The notes under the pieces: generated by a model
Database searches by the model: none
The model's input: the letters and a program-made list of their open reading frames with translations, nothing else
What the model was told of the DNA's origin: nothing
Shown: positions 48,246 through 56,301 of the stretch, one piece after another
How the letters are laid out: every line of letters begins with the position of its first letter
Numbering within the stretch: the first letter of the stretch is position 1
DNA from: an uncultured Pelagibacteraceae bacterium
GTDB lineage: Bacteria > Pseudomonadota > Alphaproteobacteria > Pelagibacterales > Pelagibacteraceae
Length of the DNA: 64,000 bases
Assembly (NCBI GenBank): GCA_902571915.1
Contig: CACGDY010000001.1
Location: 248,001-312,000, forward strand
Direction of reading: 5' to 3'
Position numbers and translations under genes: made by a program

Positions 48246-49195
48246 ATCTTAATTTTATTTAACGCATTATTTTTAAATATATTTGCCTCTTTAATGTATC
48301 TTCTAACCATTTGTGTTGTTTTGTGACCAGTCATTGCCATAATACTACGTTCATCAGCACCAGACACTGCAGCAACAGTTGCAAAACCTGATCTTAAACT
48401 ATGACCCGCAAAATTTTTATTCTCAATCCCAGCTAAATTTAGATATTCTTTCATTAATAAAACTACTGATTGGTCGGTTAATCTTTTCTCTGTTAGAGAT
48501 AAACCTTTAGAAAATCTTCTAAAAATAGGTCCAGATTTAATTTTAGAAATTTCTAGCCATTTTTTAAGATTGACAATTGGACAATAAGTTTCATTAGTGA
48601 AGTAGGGTAGACCTTTAATCATCCCTTCACCGAATTGATCAGTTTTTGACCTTTTAATAGTGATTTTGAGCCCCTCAGGTACAAATTCTAAATCTTCATG
48701 ATCGATTGAAATTAACTCAGTTCGTCTAAATCCACCTCCAAAGCCAACTAATATTATTGATTTGTCTCTAAACTTCTTAATATCCTCAATTTTTTGTTCA
48801 TTTATTACATTAATTATAGATTTTAAATGATTGATTAATATAGGTTTTTTACCTTTTTGAATACTCCCTTTTACCCTTCTTATTCCCATTAAGTTTTCTA
48901 CAATGATTGGATGTTTTGTATCTAAATAATGCCCTTTTAGTTTATGAAACATGCTAATTGAAACTAATCTTCTTCTTAAAGTGCTGATTTTTGAATTTTT
49001 AGAAAGATGGGTGAGGTATAAAGAAACGATTTTAGGCTCAGATGGTAAAGAATTTAAACCATGCTTAGCACAAAAAGCTCCAAAGTCTTTAAAGTCTGAT
49101 TTATATGCTCTTAAAGTGTTACTTGCTTTAGAGCTTTTGAGGTTATTTAAAGTTGCCTCATGTAGCGATTTTAGGTCTGTAGTTAACTCATTCAT
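48242..49195 (-). CDS. Tyrosine recombinase / phage-type integrase
   Basis: A 317-residue site-specific recombinase. An N-terminal SAM-like core-binding domain (SNTLRAYKSDFKDFGAFCAKHG near residue 24) is followed by the catalytic domain with the first Arg in GFGGGFRRTELISIDHEDL near 156, the HxxR box AGHSLRSGFATVAAVSG, the later His in MAMTGHKTTQMV and the nucleophile Tyr in RRYIKEANIF. All catalytic residues are present. The gene starts four bases from a perfect 14-bp inverted repeat. Resembles XerC/D but is not part of a recognised xer context; more likely a mobile or island integrase. Confidence 0.93.
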   Translation of the reverse strand: MNELTTDLKSLHEATLNNLKSSKASNTLRAYKSDFKDFGAFCAKHGLNSLPSEPKIVSLYLTHLSKNSKISTLRRRLVSISMFHKLKGHYLDTKHPIIVENLMGIRRVKGSIQKGKKPILINHLKSIINVINEQKIEDIKKFRDKSIILVGFGGGFRRTELISIDHEDLEFVPEGLKITIKRSKTDQFGEGMIKGLPYFTNETYCPIVNLKKWLEISKIKSGPIFRRFSKGLSLTEKRLTDQSVVLLMKEYLNLAGIENKNFAGHSLRSGFATVAAVSGADERSIMAMTGHKTTQMVRRYIKEANIFKNNALNKIKI

Positions 49196-49198
49196 ATA

Positions 49199-49233
49199 AT
49201 TACTATTGATAACAATTAATTATCAATAGTAAT
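49199..49233. repeat. Perfect 14-bp inverted repeat with 7-base spacer, candidate recombinase core site
   Basis: ATTACTATTGATAA (49199-49212) and TTATCAATAGTAAT (49220-49233) are exact reverse complements around the spacer CAATTAA. Arm length, 7-base spacer and the inner ..ATAA/TTAT.. ends resemble core sites of tyrosine recombinases (att or dif type). It lies between the recombinase start and a divergent small ORF, so it could instead be an operator for a regulator or for autoregulation. Confidence 0.85.
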
Positions 49234-49274
49234 ATACTAAGTGTATTTTAATGTCAATAGTTTAAATTATTATT

Positions 49275-49451
49275 ATGAGTCCTGTAGATGGAGAAATCCC
49301 AGCAGTATGGTTTTTAATAACTTCGGTTGGTTTTATTTTTTTAAGCTATATTCAGTTTAAAAATCACGGAAAAACCATTGAAACTATATTTCTATCAATA
49401 TTGGCAATTTTATTTTTTATTAGCTATTTTATATTAGTTTTTAAAGCTTGA
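49275..49451 (+). CDS. Small two-helix membrane protein, 58 residues, unknown
   Basis: Too short for the ORF track. It reads MSPVDGEIPAVWFLITSVGF, one hydrophobic helix, a short polar turn (KNHGKTIET) and a second helix of about 20 hydrophobic residues ending at TGA 49449-49451. Divergent from the recombinase; the gap between the two starts holds the inverted repeat. No purine-rich Shine-Dalgarno is obvious. Helix-turn-helix membrane design with a charged loop makes it plausible as a real gene, but a toxin-like or regulatory role would be speculation. Confidence 0.55.
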   Translation: MSPVDGEIPAVWFLITSVGFIFLSYIQFKNHGKTIETIFLSILAILFFISYFILVFKA

Positions 49452-49535
49452 GTTATCCCCACTCTTAACAAGGTTAAAAAAATCAATCAAAAAGTGATAC
49501 GATTTAAAAGTTTTATTTGATAGTATATAAATGAA

Positions 49536-49716
49536 TTAAGAGGCAACTCTTAACTGGCCAATTGGACAAAAGCCGAGAGGTACAATTCCAGGGGGCAGAA
49601 AGCTCTGTAAAGCATCGCTGAACATACAGAGCGGGAGGCATGGCGGTAGCGCATCAACGACGTGCCAAAACAACTGTTCTTTGCACCTTTAAAAGTGCAA
49701 GGAAACAGGGGTTTTT
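49536..49716 (+). ncRNA. Candidate structured RNA of unknown family, upstream of the alkyltransferase gene
   Basis: About 180 bases that are clearly less AT-rich than the surroundings, carry no ORF and fold into successive stems: TTAAGAG-GCAA-CTCTTAA with a GNRA tetraloop; CTGG/CCAG plus AATTG/CAATT (49554-49591) enclosing GCC-GAGA-GGT, a second GNRA loop; an exact 8-bp stem GCTCTGTA/TACAGAGC (49602-49632); GGCATG/CGTGCC (49637-49666); and a terminal hairpin followed by T5. I looked for tmRNA, RNase P, SRP and 6S signatures and saw none. It could be a free small RNA or a leader controlling the gene eight bases downstream. Confidence 0.6.
49674..49716 (+). terminator. Terminator-like hairpin before the alkyltransferase gene
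   Basis: CTGTTCTTTGCAC pairs with GTGCAAGGAAACAG (one bulged A, one G.U) around an eight-base loop, followed by GGG and five T. It ends eight bases before the ATG at 49725, so it either ends the preceding RNA or acts as an attenuator. The GGGG after the stem is not ideal for intrinsic termination. Confidence 0.5.
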
Positions 49717-49724
49717 ATTCTTAG

Positions 49725-50000
49725 ATGATACTCAAAGGGACAAAATTTCAACTAAAAGTTTGGAAATACTTAAAAAGTATACCAAAAGGTCAAGTTAAGA
49801 CCTATAAAGAAGTTGCAATAAGCATAAAAAGCCCAAAATCAGCTCGTGCTGTGGCTAATGCTTGCGCTAAAAACCCATATGCACCAAAAATACCTTGTCA
49901 CAGAGTAATTAAATCTGATGGGACACTTGGAGGCTACTCTGGAAGAGGTGGAATTAAGCAAAAGCTCAAATTACTTAGATCTGAAAAAGTAGTCATTTAG
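49725..50000 (+). CDS. Methylated-DNA-[protein]-cysteine S-methyltransferase, single-domain (MGMT family)
   Basis: A 91-residue protein equal to the C-terminal DNA-binding/active-site domain of O6-alkylguanine transferases: FQLKVWKYLKSIPKGQVKTYKEVA near residue 8, RAVANACAKNP near 36, and IPCHRVIKSDGTLGGYSGR with the acceptor Cys near 57. The whole N-terminal domain of full-length Ogt (about 160-180 residues) is missing. Unlike ATL proteins, which have Trp at the active site, the Cys is kept, so suicide repair of alkylated guanine is plausible. Preceded by the structured RNA region. Confidence 0.88.
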   Translation: MILKGTKFQLKVWKYLKSIPKGQVKTYKEVAISIKSPKSARAVANACAKNPYAPKIPCHRVIKSDGTLGGYSGRGGIKQKLKLLRSEKVVI

Positions 50001-50447
50001 TCCTATTTTGAGGCTTTTTTAAGTTCAAAAAGTTAATAAAATCAACACTTTTTAAACAATTAACTGTTTTTTTCTTAAATAATTTAATTCACGCTTCAGT
50101 TGTACCATATATGAGACTATACCTAAAATAGACCCCTCTATGGACGTTTAAATGGTATATTCGATTAACGCATCGCTCTACTATTCAACTATATCAATGC
50201 TTTTGGCCTACCCTATTTTAAAGGAAATTCTTAGCCAGTATTGCTAAAAAACTCCTATTTGTATGGATTATTTGATGTTTTTGATTATTTAATAAAATTT
50301 TAGACTTTTGTGGATCATATAAATCAATTTTATATTAAATAATAGATATATTACAAAATTAAAATATTAATAAAATTCAATAAATACAATAGTTTATATT
50401 TATTACTTAAAGCGATACTTTAAATAATAGTAAATAAATAATACCTA
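50001..50447. other. 447-base stretch without a recognised gene
   Basis: Unusually long gap for this genome. Very AT-rich at both ends, with a somewhat more balanced middle (about 50110-50230). On the minus strand a short open stretch (50052-50147) reads protein-like (SILGIVSYMVQLKRELNYLRK) but lacks an upstream start and is preceded by a stop; it could be the remnant of a gene end. No clear hairpin, tRNA or repeat was seen. Confidence 0.6.
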
Positions 50448-51299
50448 TTATTTAACTTTTCTCTCTAAGTTCTCTCTTCTTGATATATAGATACCACTTA
50501 ACACAATAATAAATAAACCTATAAAAGTCCAATTATCTGGGAAATCACTAAAGAAATAATAACCTATAATAATGTTTGTAATGATCTCAAAGTAACTAAA
50601 TGGAGCTAATTTAGACGCATCAGCATATTTAAGAGACAAGATTAAAAATAAGTGCCCAATACAAGCAAATATACCTATCGCAGCCATCATAGACCACTGA
50701 TTTAAGCTAGGTTTCACCCACACAAATGGCATTATGATAGATATAATTATAGCCCCTACTACACCGGTTAACAATAAAGTTAATAAAGGATTGTCTGAAG
50801 TACTAAGTTTTCGAGTAATAATTAAATAAAACCCATACATTACACCTGTTCCAAGAGCAGCTATACTTGCTAAATTAATTTCTACAAAACCTGGTCTTAT
50901 AACTACTAAAGAACCTATAAACCCTATAGTTACCGCTGACCATCTTCTAAATCCCACCCTCTCTCCTAAGAAAATTGGGGAAAAAGCTGTAACAATTAAA
51001 GGTGCAACAAAAGCTAAAGTTAATGCTTTTGCTAAGGAAATTACTGATATTGCATAAAAAAAACAAATATTAGCTATTAAAAGTATTAAACCTCTTAAAA
51101 ATTGTAATTTAGGTTTTTCTGTCCAAACTAAATATTTTCGAAACAATAAAAACATTATTGGTAAAGTAAAAACTACAGTAAAAAAATATCTAGCCCAAGT
51201 AATTTGTAAAACTGGTAAATCTTTACTCAAATATTTTGCAAAACCATCCATAATTGGAAGCATTACCCAGGCCAAAAGGTTAAAAAAAATAGCCTTCAT
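50448..51299 (-). CDS. EamA/DMT family transporter
   Basis: A 283-residue inner-membrane protein with ten helices in two EamA repeats. The first has NLLAWVMLPIMDGFAKYLSKDLPVLQITWARYFF and LTLAFVAPLIVTAFSPIFLGERVGFRRW, and the second has KLAPFSYFEIITNIIIGYYFF near residue 232. Family members export amino acids or other metabolites; substrate unknown. It ends the minus-strand gene run, following the glycosyltransferase by four bases. Confidence 0.9.
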   Translation of the reverse strand: MKAIFFNLLAWVMLPIMDGFAKYLSKDLPVLQITWARYFFTVVFTLPIMFLLFRKYLVWTEKPKLQFLRGLILLIANICFFYAISVISLAKALTLAFVAPLIVTAFSPIFLGERVGFRRWSAVTIGFIGSLVVIRPGFVEINLASIAALGTGVMYGFYLIITRKLSTSDNPLLTLLLTGVVGAIIISIIMPFVWVKPSLNQWSMMAAIGIFACIGHLFLILSLKYADASKLAPFSYFEIITNIIIGYYFFSDFPDNWTFIGLFIIVLSGIYISRRENLERKVK

Positions 51300-51303
51300 A
51301 TAA

Positions 51304-52305
51304 TTATCTTAATAAATTTTGCCAACTATTAATGATCTTATTAATCGTATATTTCTTAGAGTGATTGTAACATGTCGATATAAGTCTCTTTTTCTTCTTA
51401 TCATTAAGTTCGATAATTCTTATAATTGTTTTTGCTATTTCATCAAAATTTTTAACAATTATACCATTTTTATTATGAGATATCAGATCTTTTAATGCAG
51501 TTTTTCCAAATGAAATAACTGGTAATCCACAAGCATTAGCCTCAAGAGCATTTAAGCAAAAAGTTTCATCATAACCAAGGCAAATCATGGATAGAGATTT
51601 ATTGTAAATTTTTTTTAATTTATATTTAGATGTTTTTTTGAAAAAAAAAATATTATTCTTTAAATATCTATTTTTATTTCTAATTATATCTTTATCATTA
51701 GCACCAAAAACATAAAATTTTGCATTTTTATATAACGGATTTATTTTATTAATCCAAATATCTAAAAATTCTTTTAAACCTTTAGTCCTTTGAACGGACC
51801 AAACAAAAATAGGTTTTCGATTATAGTTTTTTTTTGAATTTTCAAATATTTTTGATAGAAAATTTGGTATAATATAGCTATTATTAAATAAATACAGTTT
51901 AGAAGTTTTTTCTTTTAAGTATTTACTAACAAAAATAACGTTAATTTTATTTCTTATTAAGGAAAAAAATTTTTTTTTTCGAATTGCTTTCTCAATTGAT
52001 AGTGTATTATGCATCCAAAAAATATTTTTTGAATTAGAAAAATAATTAAAAATTAATGGATCATTTGAACTAATTATAATATCAAAATTAGAAGTCTTAG
52101 CTTTTTCTCGTACATTTTTAATAGGAATATTCAATATTCCAAATTTTCTTACTATTTTAGTAGTTTGTGTGGCCAAAAATACCTTGTAACTTTTTTTTGC
52201 TAACTCACGCGATAATTCAATATTTAAAGTCTCTATACCGCCCAGTGAATTTATATTTTTTGATAAAAGATTAAATTTAAAAGGACAATAAAATAGGATT
52301 CTCAT
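51304..52305 (-). CDS. Glycosyltransferase family 4-like protein
   Basis: A 333-residue GT-B enzyme. N-terminal half: CPFKFNLLSKNINSLGGIETLNIELSRELA, a GT4-like acceptor domain. C-terminal half: VWSVQRTKGLKEFLDIW near residue 180 and the donor-binding ALEANACGLPVISFGKTALKDLI with the EX7E-like acidic positions near 259. Overlaps the upstream GT2 gene by four bases. Part of a four-gene surface-glycan run with two glycosyltransferase neighbours and an FkbM methyltransferase. Confidence 0.87.
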   Translation of the reverse strand: MRILFYCPFKFNLLSKNINSLGGIETLNIELSRELAKKSYKVFLATQTTKIVRKFGILNIPIKNVREKAKTSNFDIIISSNDPLIFNYFSNSKNIFWMHNTLSIEKAIRKKKFFSLIRNKINVIFVSKYLKEKTSKLYLFNNSYIIPNFLSKIFENSKKNYNRKPIFVWSVQRTKGLKEFLDIWINKINPLYKNAKFYVFGANDKDIIRNKNRYLKNNIFFFKKTSKYKLKKIYNKSLSMICLGYDETFCLNALEANACGLPVISFGKTALKDLISHNKNGIIVKNFDEIAKTIIRIIELNDKKKKRLISTCYNHSKKYTINKIINSWQNLLR

Positions 52306-53186
52306 TTTGATTTTATAGATGAAAATAATTTATAATAATAAAATAAAATCTTATCTTTAAACAAATCCAAAAAAAAATTTATGTTTTTTTTTGGGTTATT
52401 TAGAATTTCATTGTGAAAATGAGTACTTTTTAAAAAATGTTTTTTAAAAAATTTTATAGAAAAACCCCATTTAAGTATAAATATTTTATTTGCTATTGAA
52501 CCTTGATTTTTTTTAAAATTAACATCTTTTTTTTTTCTTATAGTTACTGATCCAAAATGATATACTTTTGAATTTCCTAAACACTTAAATATTCTCACCC
52601 CTTCATTCCACAATTTCATATTAAAGTCTGGATCTGAACCAGCTCCAGGCGAAAATTCCTCACTAAAACCACCTACTTTATCCCATATTTCTTTATGAAC
52701 TAAATGTGGGGCCCATGTTGATCCTTGAAAGTCTCTATGATGAAGACTTTTAAAATTATTTAACAAAAATTTTTCATCAAAATTTTCTATTTTATCCCCT
52801 GCATGAAAATTCAGATGACCATTCAGCTTAGGATCACCATTTATCATAATACTAGATAAGTAAAATTTATTAGTGTTTATCCTTTTTACTTCTTCAATTA
52901 GTATTTTATCCCAATCAGGAAGAAAATACATATCATCATGTGAATACAAAATATATTTATGAAAACTCTTTTTTGAAATAATATTACAAGCTTTACATAA
53001 GCCCACATTATTTTGTGAATGTGTAAATTTAATACGATTTTCATTTAAATATTCGACTGTACCATCTGTACCTTCATTGGAGTGAACTAAAATTTCATTA
53101 TCGTAATATGAATTTTTTTTAAGACTATTAATACATAATTTTAAGTATGCTAAATTATTAAAGGTTGGTATGATTATAGATATCAT
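52302..53186 (-). CDS. Glycosyltransferase family 2 protein
   Basis: A 294-residue GT-A enzyme with ISIIIPTFNNLAYLKLCINSL at the N-terminus and the DxD-type ILYSHDDMYFLPDWD near residue 82. Acceptor-site residues include WDKVGGFSEEFSPGAGSDPDFNMKLW near 173-194. No membrane helices. Probably transfers a sugar to lipopolysaccharide, a polysaccharide or a glycoprotein. Overlaps its neighbours by four bases each, so a single operon. Confidence 0.9.
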   Translation of the reverse strand: MISIIIPTFNNLAYLKLCINSLKKNSYYDNEILVHSNEGTDGTVEYLNENRIKFTHSQNNVGLCKACNIISKKSFHKYILYSHDDMYFLPDWDKILIEEVKRINTNKFYLSSIMINGDPKLNGHLNFHAGDKIENFDEKFLLNNFKSLHHRDFQGSTWAPHLVHKEIWDKVGGFSEEFSPGAGSDPDFNMKLWNEGVRIFKCLGNSKVYHFGSVTIRKKKDVNFKKNQGSIANKIFILKWGFSIKFFKKHFLKSTHFHNEILNNPKKNINFFLDLFKDKILFYYYKLFSSIKSK

Positions 53187-53932
53187 TTTATTGATTTAGT
53201 ATTATTTTTTATGAATATTAAATCATCCTGTACCCAGTTTACAAATTTATATTTTTTTCGGATCATAAATTTATAAATTTCAGAATTAGTAATTTGAGAT
53301 ATGCTATTGTTATAAAATTCTTTGCTTTTTGGATTGATAAACTCAATCATTACTACTTTTGGCTTATATTTTTTGAAATTTAAACCTTTTAAAACTTTCA
53401 GTTCATTTCCCTCAACGTCAATTGATAAAAAATCAATTTCATTAATCTTTAAATCTGATTCTTTAATTATATTATCTAATGTGTTGGTTTGAATACTTTT
53501 TATTAACTTTGCACCTTTACTATTTTTTTTTGATATTGTGTTTTTTGCAGCTCTATTGTGAAAGAAATAAAGATTAGCTTTATCTTTTTTGTCTGACAAA
53601 GCCATCTTAATATTATTATCTTTTGGTCTAAAAAAATTAAACATATCTATTGAATTATAATCTAAATCTACATTAATTCCTCTCCATCCTTTTTTGTGAA
53701 GAATATAAGTATTATTATTAATAAATGGATGATGACAACCAACATCTATATAAACACCATCTTTTTTTTTTTTAAAGATATTTAGTACAATCATATCGGC
53801 TCCCCAATTAGAATAAATAATTCTTGGATATAATTTATTTTTTAAATATTGAAAGAAAAAATACAAAAGTTTGAATAAGTTTAAATTTTTAGAATATAAA
53901 AAATTATCTTTAATTTTTTCTTCAATTTTCAT
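53183..53932 (-). CDS. FkbM family methyltransferase
   Basis: A 249-residue SAM-dependent methyltransferase, usually acting on sugar hydroxyls of glycans. Motif I is GVYIDVGCHHPFINNNTYILHKKGWRGINVD near residue 64, and the FkbM core includes INEIDFLSIDVEGNELKVLKGLNFKKYKPKVVMIE near 160-195. Between two glycosyltransferases and sharing stop/start overlaps, so it likely caps or decorates the same glycan. Confidence 0.9.
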   Translation of the reverse strand: MKIEEKIKDNFLYSKNLNLFKLLYFFFQYLKNKLYPRIIYSNWGADMIVLNIFKKKKDGVYIDVGCHHPFINNNTYILHKKGWRGINVDLDYNSIDMFNFFRPKDNNIKMALSDKKDKANLYFFHNRAAKNTISKKNSKGAKLIKSIQTNTLDNIIKESDLKINEIDFLSIDVEGNELKVLKGLNFKKYKPKVVMIEFINPKSKEFYNNSISQITNSEIYKFMIRKKYKFVNWVQDDLIFIKNNTKSIK

Positions 53933-56049
53933 TAATATAGTTTTGTAGAATTTCCTAAAGAAGTGTCGATTAAATATTTTGTTATTTTAAGCTCATTAAA
54001 TAACTTAAAATATTTTTTTTTACCATTAGATGCAATTTTTTTTCTTAATTTTGAATTTTTTTTATAAAACTTTAATTTTTGAGAAAGATCATCAATATTT
54101 TCATACAATATTACCTCACTATTAGTAAAAAAATCATTTAAATGGGTTTTCTTATCTATAAAAGTTAATAAACCATTACCAATCAATGATGCTATTCTAT
54201 TACTTGAGTAATATTTAGTAGGTAAACCTCTGCTCAAATTTAATCCCATTTTAGAATTAACCAATGCTTGATAAAAATTATTTCCCCAAATTGGTTCTTT
54301 ATTTTTAAATCCATAAAAATCATAATTTATATTTATTATCTTCCTTGTTAGTTTATTTAGGAATTTAATTCTGTCGTCAGTCTTGCCTTTTTTTAATGTG
54401 GCTCTATTAACACCATGACTCATTGCATAAAATAAATCCATAGCTGGTTTTAAATTAAATACATCAAAACACTCAATATTTTTATCAACAGGAACAAAGA
54501 AAAAATGTAGATTCTTTATTTTAATATTTTGCTTTTTAATTACACTTGGATCAGTAGTGATAAAGTTGTGATCAACTATATCTGAGTACATAACAATATT
54601 TTCTATATTTTTTTTTGAATAATCTAAACTTGGCATAACTGGATCTTCATTCCACTGTGAAGTAATCAAATTTTTATTTAATGACTTTATTCTATTCAAA
54701 GTTTCTGGACTGATATTATTTGTGTGTCCAAAAATAAAAAAATCTGGATTATAGTTTTTAAATGTTTCAATCAAATATTCTTGAAATCTTAAATTGGTAT
54801 CTCCAAAAACAATTGATCTATTTTGTTTCATAAAATCTCTATCACTTATTTCTAAAACATCATGACCGTTTCTTATAAAACCATTAGTAAACTTTTTTCC
54901 TATAGAAATATTGTATAGTCTATGGTTCAATTTTTGACCGGTATTATATAGATTTATTATTCTTAATTTATTTTTGATAAAATTGAGATTGAAGTTATGT
55001 ATTAATTTTTCTCTAGTACTATCAATTAATTGAGTATTTGCTCTAATAGTATGTTTTACATTCTTAAAACCTTGAGTTTGAAGTTTTTTTCTTAGATTTT
55101 CATTATTTATTAACTTTTTAAGGGCTTCATAAAGTGATTTAGAATTTAAACTATCAAGTACATAACAGTAATCTGTTGTTTCAGACAAACCTCCCCTATT
55201 TGATATAATTGTAGCACAAGCTCTTGAAGAAGATTCTAAAGCTGTTCTTCCAAAAGGTTCTTCCCATCTAGATGGAACAACAGCTATTTCAGATTTATCT
55301 AAAAATTTAAGAACTTTTTTATGTTCTAAAAAACCTAATTCAAAATGTCTCTTATGATTAATATGTGGTCTTTCTCTGCTTTCATCACCAATTGAAAAAG
55401 CTCTCCAATTCTTAAATTCATCTAAAATTTTTAAAATTGCTTCTTTATATATATCATAACCTTTAGAAACATTAAGTTTTCCAACAAATACAATATTTTT
55501 ATTTTTTCTATAAATTTTTTTTTCTTTATTAATACTTGGATAAATAACATCGGTTTTATGAATTAGTTTTCTATCTATACCTTTAAAGAATTGATTTTGT
55601 GTCCACTTACTAACAAAAATTATTTTATCAATTTTATTTAATAGATTAAGTCTTTCTGAAACTGTTTTAGAGCCTTTCATTGAAATTGGGTCATTATGAA
55701 AATATAAAATAAATTTTTGGCTCAAATATTTTTTTAGATAGTTAAAAACTAAAGGTCTATTGTGTATCTCTATTATTTCAAAGTTTTTATCTTTAATTTT
55801 AGATATAAAGTTGTCACAATATTCAATTGTAGTGCTTCTTAGTTTAGATTTTTTAAGTTTTAAAGGAACGTTTATATAATTTTTAGTAAGATAGTCTTTT
55901 TTATCAGTGTTTCCAAAAATAAAATTTTCTTTTTTAAATTTAGATTTTTTAAAAAAGTCACAAACCCATATAGCTGCAGCTTGTGCTTTTGAAAAAGTAT
56001 AATTTTCTTTATATGGAAGAATAGTTGCAATTTTAAGAATTTTTTTCAT
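53932..56049 (-). CDS. Large two-domain glycosyltransferase (GT4-like plus CgeB-like)
   Basis: A 705-residue protein that looks like two GT-B enzymes joined end to end. Residues 1-350 resemble GT4: FVGKLNVSKGYDIYKEAI near 188 and VVPSRWEEPFGRTALESSSRACATIISNRGGLSETT near 258. From ~365 a CgeB-like domain follows: NPDFFIFGHTNNISPETLNRI, SQWNEDPVM near 476, and NSKMGLNLSRGLPTKYYSSNRIASLIGNGLL near 605, the donor-site pattern of that family. Overlaps the GIY-YIG gene by 17 bases. Two activities could add consecutive sugars. Confidence 0.85.
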   Translation of the reverse strand: MKKILKIATILPYKENYTFSKAQAAAIWVCDFFKKSKFKKENFIFGNTDKKDYLTKNYINVPLKLKKSKLRSTTIEYCDNFISKIKDKNFEIIEIHNRPLVFNYLKKYLSQKFILYFHNDPISMKGSKTVSERLNLLNKIDKIIFVSKWTQNQFFKGIDRKLIHKTDVIYPSINKEKKIYRKNKNIVFVGKLNVSKGYDIYKEAILKILDEFKNWRAFSIGDESRERPHINHKRHFELGFLEHKKVLKFLDKSEIAVVPSRWEEPFGRTALESSSRACATIISNRGGLSETTDYCYVLDSLNSKSLYEALKKLINNENLRKKLQTQGFKNVKHTIRANTQLIDSTREKLIHNFNLNFIKNKLRIINLYNTGQKLNHRLYNISIGKKFTNGFIRNGHDVLEISDRDFMKQNRSIVFGDTNLRFQEYLIETFKNYNPDFFIFGHTNNISPETLNRIKSLNKNLITSQWNEDPVMPSLDYSKKNIENIVMYSDIVDHNFITTDPSVIKKQNIKIKNLHFFFVPVDKNIECFDVFNLKPAMDLFYAMSHGVNRATLKKGKTDDRIKFLNKLTRKIININYDFYGFKNKEPIWGNNFYQALVNSKMGLNLSRGLPTKYYSSNRIASLIGNGLLTFIDKKTHLNDFFTNSEVILYENIDDLSQKLKFYKKNSKLRKKIASNGKKKYFKLFNELKITKYLIDTSLGNSTKLY

Positions 56050-56296
56050 TGAATTTATCAGTAATCAATTTCCTTAATTTTCTATTATTTTTGAGTCTAT
56101 ATTCATTTTTCATTGCAACGCTCTTTTTAATATATTTTTTTTTATATATTAATTTCCAATTATAACCTTTTGTTGATTTAGCACCCTTGTTCTCATTATG
56201 AGCTTTTAATCTTTTTTTTAAATCTATAGTGTATCCAACATAAGTTTTTTTTTTATGTTTAGTAGTGCTAAGTAGCATGTACACATAAAATGACAT
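56033..56296 (-). CDS. GIY-YIG domain nuclease-like protein (UPF0213 type)
   Basis: An 87-residue protein that is essentially one GIY-YIG module. It has FYVYMLLSTT for the first motif, KTYVGYTIDLKKRLKAHNENKGAKST for the second with the catalytic Arg, and MKNEYRLKN with the metal-binding Glu. Family function is poorly defined. First gene of the minus-strand glycan run, directly next to tRNA-Glu. Confidence 0.85.
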   Translation of the reverse strand: MSFYVYMLLSTTKHKKKTYVGYTIDLKKRLKAHNENKGAKSTKGYNWKLIYKKKYIKKSVAMKNEYRLKNNRKLRKLITDKFNEKNS

Positions 56297-56301
56297 AATA
56301 A

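Noticed and set aside
49453-49461. DnaA-box-like TTATCCCCA
   Set aside because: A single near match with no cluster of boxes, no AT-rich unwinding region pattern and no dnaA or parAB nearby, so not an origin.
49536-49716. tmRNA, RNase P RNA, SRP RNA or 6S RNA
   Set aside because: No tag peptide ending in ALAA-type codons or acceptor domain, no GAGGAAAGTCCGGGC core, no GGAAGCAGCC-type SRP loop and no long rod with a central bubble were seen.
50052-50147. Protein-like minus-strand fragment in the gene-free stretch
   Set aside because: Only about 30 codons, closed by an upstream stop and lacking a usual start except an internal ATG that leaves 18 codons; not reported as a gene.
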